NCBI GenBank assembly: GCA_020846275.1
Contig: JADLEG010000056.1
Coordinates: 1 to 41,331, forward strand
Origin: Alphaproteobacteria bacterium
GTDB taxonomy: Bacteria > Pseudomonadota > Alphaproteobacteria > JAEULC01
Reading direction: 5' to 3'
DNA: 41,331 nt
In this document: positions 36,349-41,331 of the stretch, piece by piece
How the letters are laid out: each line of letters opens with the position of its first letter
Position numbering within the stretch: position 1 is the first letter of the stretch
Translations under genes and position numbers: made by a program
Notes under the pieces: generated by a model
The model's database searches: none
What the model was told of the DNA's origin: nothing
What the model saw: the letters and a program-made list of their open reading frames with translations, nothing else

Positions 36349-36582
36349 CGCCGATACTCCCGCGCCCCGCCGGCCATGCCCGTCGCGAACCGCCTCAATC
36401 CGTTGGCCGCAATCCATTGGAAGCGGCGGCTTATACCGGCATTCGCGCGGCATGGCAAGGTGCCGGGACAAGGGTGTCGGAGCCAGCCGGAGCCGGCCCG
36501 CGCACCGTCCGTTAACCGTTGCGGGGCGGGGCATCGGCTGTTAGGCATGGGCCGATTTCCGCGACATGAGGGCAGGTTTGCC

Positions 36583-36915
36583 ATGGCGCTGGACGAAGCG
36601 CGCTTCCAGACGCTCGCCGACGGCACGCTCGACCGGCTGATGGCGGCGGCCGAAGACGCGCTGGGCGCGCGCGCCGAGGTCGACCTCGAGGGCGGCGTCC
36701 TGACCATCGCCGTCGCGGCCGGCGGACGCTACGTGGTCAACAAGCACGGGCCGATGCGCCAGCTCTGGCTGTCGTCGCCGGTCTCGGGCGCCTGGCATTT
36801 CGCGTGGGACGAGGGCGCCGCCGACTGGCGGTCGACGCGCGGCACGGAAACCCTGGCCGAGGTGCTGGCGCGCGACCTGGCGGAGGCCACCGGCGCGCCG
36901 GTGGCGCTGGACTGA
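36583..36915 (+). CDS. cyaY: iron donor protein CyaY (frataxin)
   Basis: A 110-residue bacterial frataxin, which binds iron and modulates Fe-S cluster assembly with IscS. The core 'YVVNKHGPMRQLWLSSPVSG' and 'AWHFAWDEG' is the frataxin sheet, and the N-terminal helix carries acidic residues ('ALDEARFQTLADGTLDRL'). AGGGCAGG sets the ATG at 36583; ATG 36547 is in frame. It ends 4 nt before the ABC exporter start. Confidence 0.93.
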   Translation: MALDEARFQTLADGTLDRLMAAAEDALGARAEVDLEGGVLTIAVAAGGRYVVNKHGPMRQLWLSSPVSGAWHFAWDEGAADWRSTRGTETLAEVLARDLAEATGAPVALD

Positions 36916-36919
36916 GCCC

Positions 36920-38743
36920 ATGGCGATGCGCGAGCGCCACTATACCGAGACCGACGCCGACCGCGCCGGCCAGCGTGCGGGCGGGCGGCGCGACCTGAAG
37001 CCGCTGGTCGGGTTGTGGCGCTACCTGCGCCCGCATGGCCTCGCCATGCTGGGCGCGTTCCTGGCGCTGACCGTCGCCGCCGGAACTGTGCTGGCGCTGG
37101 GTGCGGGCCTGCGGCGGCTGGTCGACCGCGGCTTCGGCACCGGCGACGTGGCGATGCTCGACCAGGCGGTGCTGGTGCTGTTCGCGGTGGTTGCCGTGAT
37201 GGCCGGCGCCAGCTACGCGCGCTTCTACCTGGTCTCGTGGCTGGGCGAGCGCGTGGTGGCCGATCTGCGCCGCGCCGTGTTCGACCACGTGCTGCGCCTG
37301 AGCCCGGCCTTTTTCGAGATCAACAAGGTCGGCGAGATCCTGTCGCGCCTGACCACCGACACCACGCTGCTGCAGGTCGTGGTCGGCACCTCGGCGCCGA
37401 TCGCGCTGCGCAACCTTTTGATGCTGGTGGGCGGGCTCGCCATGCTCGCGGTCACCTCGCCCAAGCTGACGGGGCTGGTGCTGCTGGGCGTGCCGCTGGT
37501 GATCGCGCCGATCCTGCTCTACGGCCGGCATGTGCGGCGTCTGAGCCGCGCCAGCCAGGACCGCGTGGCCGATGTCGGCGCCTATGTCGAGGAGCAGTTG
37601 CAGGCCGTGCGCACCGTGCAGGCCTTCACCCACGAGCCGATCGACCGCCAGCGCTTCGCCGAGCGGGTGGAGGACGCGTTCGCCACTGCGCTCGACCGCG
37701 TGCGCGCGCGGTCGTGGATGACCGCGATCGTGATCCTGCTGGTGTTCGGCGCCATCGCGGTCGTCCTGTGGATCGGCGGGCACGACGTGCTGGCGGGCCG
37801 CATCAGCGCCGGGCAGCTTGCCGCCTTCGTCTTCTACGCGGTGGTCGTGGCCGGCTCGGTCGGCGCGATCGGCGAGGTGGTGGGCGACCTGCAGCGCGCG
37901 GCCGGCGCGGCCGAGCGGCTGTTCGACCTGCTGGCGACCGAGCCCGAGATCAAGGCGCCGCCGACGCCGCTGGCGATGCCCGAGCCGGCGCGCGGCGCGC
38001 TGATCTTCGAGGACGTCACCTTCCACTACCCCTCGCGGCCCGAGCGCCCGGCGCTGGAGAAGTTCTCGCTGAACGTGGCGCCGGGCGAGACCGTGGCCCT
38101 GGTCGGCCCGTCGGGCGCCGGCAAGACCACCGTGTTCCAGCTCGCGCTGCGCTTCTACGATCCGCGCCTGGGCTCGGTGCGGCTGGACGGCGTCGACCTG
38201 CGCGCCGCCGATCCGGCCGACGTGCGCGGGCGTATCGCGCTGGTCGCGCAGGATCCGGCGATCTTCGCCGCGGACGTGTTCGAGAACATCCGCTACGGCC
38301 GCCCGGACGCCTCGGACGCGGCCGTGCACGCCGCCGCCGACGCCGCGCAGGTGACCGAGTTCGCCGAGAAGCTGCCGCAGGGCTTCGCGACCCAGCTCGG
38401 CGAGCGCGGGGTGCGCCTCAGCGGCGGCCAGCGCCAGCGGGTGGCGATCGCGCGCGCCATCCTGCGCGACGCGCCGCTTCTGCTGCTGGACGAGGCGACC
38501 TCGGCGCTGGACGCCGAGAGCGAGCACCTGGTCCAGGCCGCGCTGGAGCGGCTGATGCAGGGCCGCACGACCATCATCATCGCGCATCGGCTGGCGACCG
38601 TGCTGAAGGCCCGGCGCATCGTCGTGCTGGACGAGGGCCGCATCGTCGCCACCGGCAGCCACGGCGAACTGGTCAACGCCGGCGGCCTCTACGCGCGCCT
38701 GGCCAAGCTGCAGTTCGACGACGCCCGCGCCCAGGCGGGCTGA
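36920..38743 (+). CDS. ABC transporter, fused permease/ATPase (MsbA-related exporter)
   Basis: A 607-residue half-transporter exporter. Six membrane helices lie within ~35-320. The nucleotide-binding domain has Walker A GPSGAGKT (396-403), Q-loop 'VAQDPAIFAADV', signature LSGGQ (500-504), Walker B 'LLLLDEATSALD' (Glu525), and H-loop His556. It resembles the proteobacterial MsbA-related group (TIGR02204); it may move lipids or drugs. It likely forms a homodimer. It begins 4 nt after cyaY and may be cotranscribed with it. Confidence 0.94.
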   Translation: MAMRERHYTETDADRAGQRAGGRRDLKPLVGLWRYLRPHGLAMLGAFLALTVAAGTVLALGAGLRRLVDRGFGTGDVAMLDQAVLVLFAVVAVMAGASYARFYLVSWLGERVVADLRRAVFDHVLRLSPAFFEINKVGEILSRLTTDTTLLQVVVGTSAPIALRNLLMLVGGLAMLAVTSPKLTGLVLLGVPLVIAPILLYGRHVRRLSRASQDRVADVGAYVEEQLQAVRTVQAFTHEPIDRQRFAERVEDAFATALDRVRARSWMTAIVILLVFGAIAVVLWIGGHDVLAGRISAGQLAAFVFYAVVVAGSVGAIGEVVGDLQRAAGAAERLFDLLATEPEIKAPPTPLAMPEPARGALIFEDVTFHYPSRPERPALEKFSLNVAPGETVALVGPSGAGKTTVFQLALRFYDPRLGSVRLDGVDLRAADPADVRGRIALVAQDPAIFAADVFENIRYGRPDASDAAVHAAADAAQVTEFAEKLPQGFATQLGERGVRLSGGQRQRVAIARAILRDAPLLLLDEATSALDAESEHLVQAALERLMQGRTTIIIAHRLATVLKARRIVVLDEGRIVATGSHGELVNAGGLYARLAKLQFDDARAQAG

Positions 38744-38877
38744 GGGGAGCCTTTCCTCACGGCGTCATGCCCAGCCTCGAGCCACGGCTGTCCGGTTTAG
38801 AATGCGCCGGATGGCACGGAAGCGAACACCGAGCTGGCGCGGGATGAAGGCATGGGATGCCGGGACACGAAGTTCGA

Positions 38878-39189
38878 GTCCCCCCTGCCCTTGCGGGAGG
38901 GGGTTAGGGGCAGGGGGCTTCTCCCATCGCCGCCCGCGCTGTTCGGCCCGTCCAGCGCGCAAGGAAACCACCAAGGCACCAAGACACCAAGAAGAAGGAA
39001 TTGAACCACGACGACGCCACGGACACGACGCCGGAAGACGGATGCCCGATACCGACGTGGTGTCGTGCTGGTGGATCTTTCTTTCTGGCCTTGGTGTCTT
39101 GGTGGTTTCCGGGTGGAAGACGAGCCGATGCGCGGCGACGTTGTGCGAGCGGCCCCTCCCTAACCCCCTCCCGCAAGGGCAGGGGGGAC
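38878..39189. repeat. 312-bp composite nested inverted-repeat element
   Basis: The outer arms (38878-38909 and 39158-39189) are perfect 32-bp inverted copies of the CCCTCCCGCAAGGG type also seen at 9066-9246. Inside lies a second pair: GGAAACCACCAAG units at 38963-38989 and their inverse at 39089-39110, of the ACCAAGACACCAAG repeat class. A third pair of CCACGACGACGCCACGG-like units is in the centre (~39004-39030 against ~39052-39074). The 596-nt stretch 38744-39339 has no convincing gene; only this element is seen in it. Confidence 0.85.
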
Positions 39190-39339
39190 AAGAGAGAGGC
39201 ACGCACGCGACAGGCGTCAACCGGACAGCCGTGGCCTCGAGCCGGGCGTCCACGCTTCCCGATCTGCAAGGAAGTAGGCGTGGAGGCCGGGTTCAAGCCC
39301 GGCCATGACGACCAGGAAGCGTTCTGCGGGCTGAGGACG

Positions 39340-39651
39340 CTACAGCTTCACGTCGCTGACCTGGATCACCGGCTTGATCGACGTGTAGTTGGGAATGTCG
39401 GCCATGATCTGCTTGGCGTGCGGCGCGAAGGCGGCCTGGAACGCCTCGGCCGATTCGAACAGCAGATGCGCCATCGCGACAAAGGCCGGCGGCGCGCCCG
39501 GCGCCCCACCCGCCCTGCCTCGGTCGACCGACACGCCCTTGCACGCCGCGCCGAGCTTCTGCTTCACCATCGGGATGTGCTTGTCCAGGTAGTAGCCCAT
39601 GTCGAACGTGGCGCCGTGGTCGTGCGGATAGAGCACGCTCACCTTGATCAT
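39340..39651 (-). CDS. EthD family protein
   Basis: A 103-residue ferredoxin-like dimeric alpha/beta-barrel protein. The EthD marks are 'MIKVSVLYPHDHGATFDMGY' then 'YLDKHIPMVKQKLG', 'FVAMAHLLFESAEAFQAAFA', and 'IMADIPNYTSIKPVIQVSDV'. EthD was found in ethyl tert-butyl ether degradation, but the family function is broad and unclear. ATG at 39651. It follows the OmpA-like gene by 31 nt on the same strand. Confidence 0.92.
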   Translation of the reverse strand: MIKVSVLYPHDHGATFDMGYYLDKHIPMVKQKLGAACKGVSVDRGRAGGAPGAPPAFVAMAHLLFESAEAFQAAFAPHAKQIMADIPNYTSIKPVIQVSDVKL

Positions 39652-39682
39652 CGCGTTTCCTCCGGGTCTGCATCCGCCAGCT

Positions 39683-41080
39683 TCACCGCTGGTCGAACTT
39701 CAGTTCGATGCGGCGGTTGCGGCGGCGTCCGATCTCGTCCTCGCGCTCGTCGATCGGCTGGAACTCGCCGAAGCCGGTCGCGGCCAGGCGCTCGGCCGGG
39801 ATGCCCTGGGCAATCAGGAAGCGCACCACGGCGAGTGCGCGCGCGAAGGACAATTCCCAGTTCGACTTGTAGAGCCGCGCGATCGGTTGCTTGTCGGTGT
39901 GGCCGTCGACGCGAAGAATCCAGTTGATCTCGGGCGGGATGTTCTTGGCGATGTCCTTCAGCGCGGTCGCCAAGTCGGCGAGCTGTGCGCGGCCCTCGGC
40001 GCCGATGTCGGCCGAGCCCGATTCGAACAGCACCTCGGACTGGAACACGAAGCGGTCGCCGACCACGCGGATGTCCTGGCGCTCGCCCAGCAGCTCGCGC
40101 AGGCGGCCGAAGAACTCCGAGCGGTAGCGCGCCAGCTCCTGCACCTTCGAGGCCAGCGCGACGTTGAGGCGCTTGCCGAGGTCGGCGATCTGCGCCTCCT
40201 GGTCCTTGCCCTTGGCCTCGGAGAGTTCCAGCGCGGCGCTGATCTTGCCGATCTGGTCGCGCAGCGCGGCGATCTGGCGGTTCAGCAGCGCCAATTCGTC
40301 GCGCGCCTGGGCGGAGCCCGCCTTCTCCGTATCCAGCGCCTTCTGCCCTTCCGCCAGGCGCTGCTCCAGCTCCTTGGCGCGCTCGTCGGCGGTCTTGGCC
40401 GCCGCCTGGGCTGCCGCGTCGCGGTCCTTGACCTCGGCCTCGAGCCGCGTCTTCAGCTCCTGCAGCCCGGCGATCTCCTTGGCGAGCTGGTCGATGCGCT
40501 GTTGCGCCGCCTCGGCGCTCTTGGTCGTCTCGCCCAACTGGCGGGTCAGATCGGCGCTGCCGCTCTCCGCCTGCTTCAGCTTCGCCGCCTCCTCGGCCAG
40601 GCGCTGCTGGAGCTGGTCGCGCGCGGCCTGCAGCGCCAGGAGCTGGCGCACCTGCACCTCGATCGTCTCGCGGTTGGCCTGCACGGTCTTGTTGGCTTCG
40701 GTCAGCGCCTGGGCGTTCTTCCAGGCCTCGGTCTCAGTCTTCTCCAGCCGCTGGGTGAGTTGCCCCAGCCGGTTGCTGAGGTCGTCGCGGTCGGCGATCG
40801 ACGCCTTTAGCTCGGCCGAGAGCTGGGCGAAGTTCGCGCGCAGGTCGGCGTTGGACTGGCGCTCCATGCTCAGCAGGTCGGCGATCTCGCTGATCTGGCC
40901 CGACAGCGTCTTCAGGGTCTTCTCGCGGCCCGACAGCGCCTCGCGCAGGTAGAACTGCGCCACCACGAAGACCATGAGCAGGAACATGACGACCATGACG
41001 AGGGTCGCCAGCGCGTCGACCCAGCCCGGCCACACGTTGATCGATGCGCGCCCCCCGCGCCGTGCCGCGTAGTCCGCCAT
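39683..41080 (-). CDS. OmpA/MotB-like peptidoglycan-binding protein with long coiled coil
   Basis: A 465-residue envelope protein. Near the N-terminus is one membrane helix with an acidic residue at its mouth, 'NVWPGWVDALATLVMVVMFL' (Asp22), like MotB/TolR/ExbD stator subunits. Residues ~50-310 are a coiled coil rich in Gln, Ala, Glu and Lys. The C-terminal ~140 residues are an OmpA-like domain ('LFESGSADIGAEGRAQLADL', 'WILRVDGHTDKQPI', 'ELSFARALAVVRFLI', and 'GRRRNRRIEL'). It starts 3 nt after the stop of a probable MotA/TolQ-type partner. It is not a flagellar MotB by context. Confidence 0.88.
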   Translation of the reverse strand: MADYAARRGGRASINVWPGWVDALATLVMVVMFLLMVFVVAQFYLREALSGREKTLKTLSGQISEIADLLSMERQSNADLRANFAQLSAELKASIADRDDLSNRLGQLTQRLEKTETEAWKNAQALTEANKTVQANRETIEVQVRQLLALQAARDQLQQRLAEEAAKLKQAESGSADLTRQLGETTKSAEAAQQRIDQLAKEIAGLQELKTRLEAEVKDRDAAAQAAAKTADERAKELEQRLAEGQKALDTEKAGSAQARDELALLNRQIAALRDQIGKISAALELSEAKGKDQEAQIADLGKRLNVALASKVQELARYRSEFFGRLRELLGERQDIRVVGDRFVFQSEVLFESGSADIGAEGRAQLADLATALKDIAKNIPPEINWILRVDGHTDKQPIARLYKSNWELSFARALAVVRFLIAQGIPAERLAATGFGEFQPIDEREDEIGRRRNRRIELKFDQR

Positions 41081-41083
41081 CGG

Positions 41084-41331
41084 CTAGCGCTGGCCTTCCT
41101 CGGCCACCGCCGCGATGGTGCGCGCGAGCAGGCGGATCTCGTTGCGGATCTCCTGCACCGCCTGGGTGCGGCCCGCGCCCAGCTCTTCCAGCAGCCGCGC
41201 GCAATAGATCTCGAGGTTGCGCAGATGCGCGCGGCTGGCGTCGTCGCCGCCGCCCATCTTGCCGTCGCCGATCGCGCTGACCAGCCGCGTCATCACCGGC
41301 TTCAGCTCGAGCTGGCTTTCGGCCAGCCGCA
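41084..41331 (-). CDS. probable MotA/TolQ/ExbB-type protein, C-terminal part (5' end beyond the window)
   Basis: The frame is open to the window edge, giving the last ~81 residues. They contain no membrane helix: 'VMTRLVSAIGDGKMGGGDDA', then 'HLRNLEIYCARLLEELGAG' and 'EIRNEIRLLARTIAAVAEEG'. I recall a C-terminal cytoplasmic tail of this kind in MotA/TolQ-like proteins that precede an OmpA/MotB-like protein in alphaproteobacteria. The gene order fits such a motor pair, but the channel domain is outside the window, so the call is an inference. Confidence 0.6.
   Translation of the reverse strand, partial: RLAESQLELKPVMTRLVSAIGDGKMGGGDDASRAHLRNLEIYCARLLEELGAGRTQAVQEIRNEIRLLARTIAAVAEEGQR

Overview
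The window is a GC-rich chromosomal segment of an alphaproteobacterium. It looks Rhodospirillales-like, but no rRNA is present to fix the family. The assignment rests on TrcR and RcdA-type cell-cycle proteins, a DUF1192 protein, a ruvCAB-ybgC-tol-pal-cpoB order, 6S RNA between zapA and the 5-formyl-THF cyclo-ligase gene, and alphaproteobacterial palindromic repeats. Most genes are housekeeping. I see no prophage, CRISPR array, transposase, rRNA or tRNA.

Layout. 1-2.16 kb (+): the end of a sugar-type ABC solute-binding protein, an alpha/beta hydrolase and an SDR, closed by a strong intrinsic terminator. 2.18-15.4 kb (-): a long run that reads, in transcription order, yebC, ruvC, ruvA, ruvB, ybgC, tolQ, two tandem tolR/exbD genes, tolA, tolB, pal, cpoB, tilS, ftsH. 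Many junctions overlap by ATGA or GTGA. An additional promoter lies before pal, and a 181-bp inverted-repeat element sits between tolA and tolB. 15.6-18.9 kb: an unrecognised small gene, a BrnT/BrnA toxin-antitoxin pair in an AT-rich pocket, ymdB, the cyclo-ligase gene, 6S RNA, zapA and a coiled-coil gene. 19.1-24.7 kb (+): transketolase, a DUF3303-like gene, gap, an ORF without a normal start that runs through three palindromic repeats, thiE and an EamA exporter. pgk and fba, often found after gap in this clade, are absent. 24.7-30.2 kb: trcR, a quinone oxidoreductase, DUF1192, a YciI-like protein, a small membrane protein, 3-hydroxybutyrate dehydrogenase, an FTR1 iron permease with an iron-box-like site, and a DUF429 gene with no ordinary start for its conserved N-terminus.

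30.2-41.3 kb: a candidate small RNA with an anti-Shine-Dalgarno motif and its own terminator; a six-gene + strand cluster (class V aminotransferase, FkbM methyltransferase, O-acetylhomoserine sulfhydrylase-type enzyme, hydrolase, thioesterase, cupin); a perfect TTAA-N7-TTAA CtrA-type box ahead of rcdA; rpmE, cyaY and an MsbA-like ABC exporter; a 312-bp composite nested inverted-repeat element; an EthD-like protein; and an OmpA/MotB-like envelope protein with a truncated probable MotA/TolQ-type partner at the edge.

Biological themes are envelope energisation and integrity (Tol-Pal, FtsH, the MotB-like pair), recombination repair (RuvABC), central carbon metabolism, and CtrA-circuit cell-cycle control. 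The least expected items are the anti-SD small RNA candidate, the duplicated TolR, the repeat that places the tolB ribosome-binding site inside a hairpin, the nested 312-bp repeat, and the repeat-derived protein tail before thiE.
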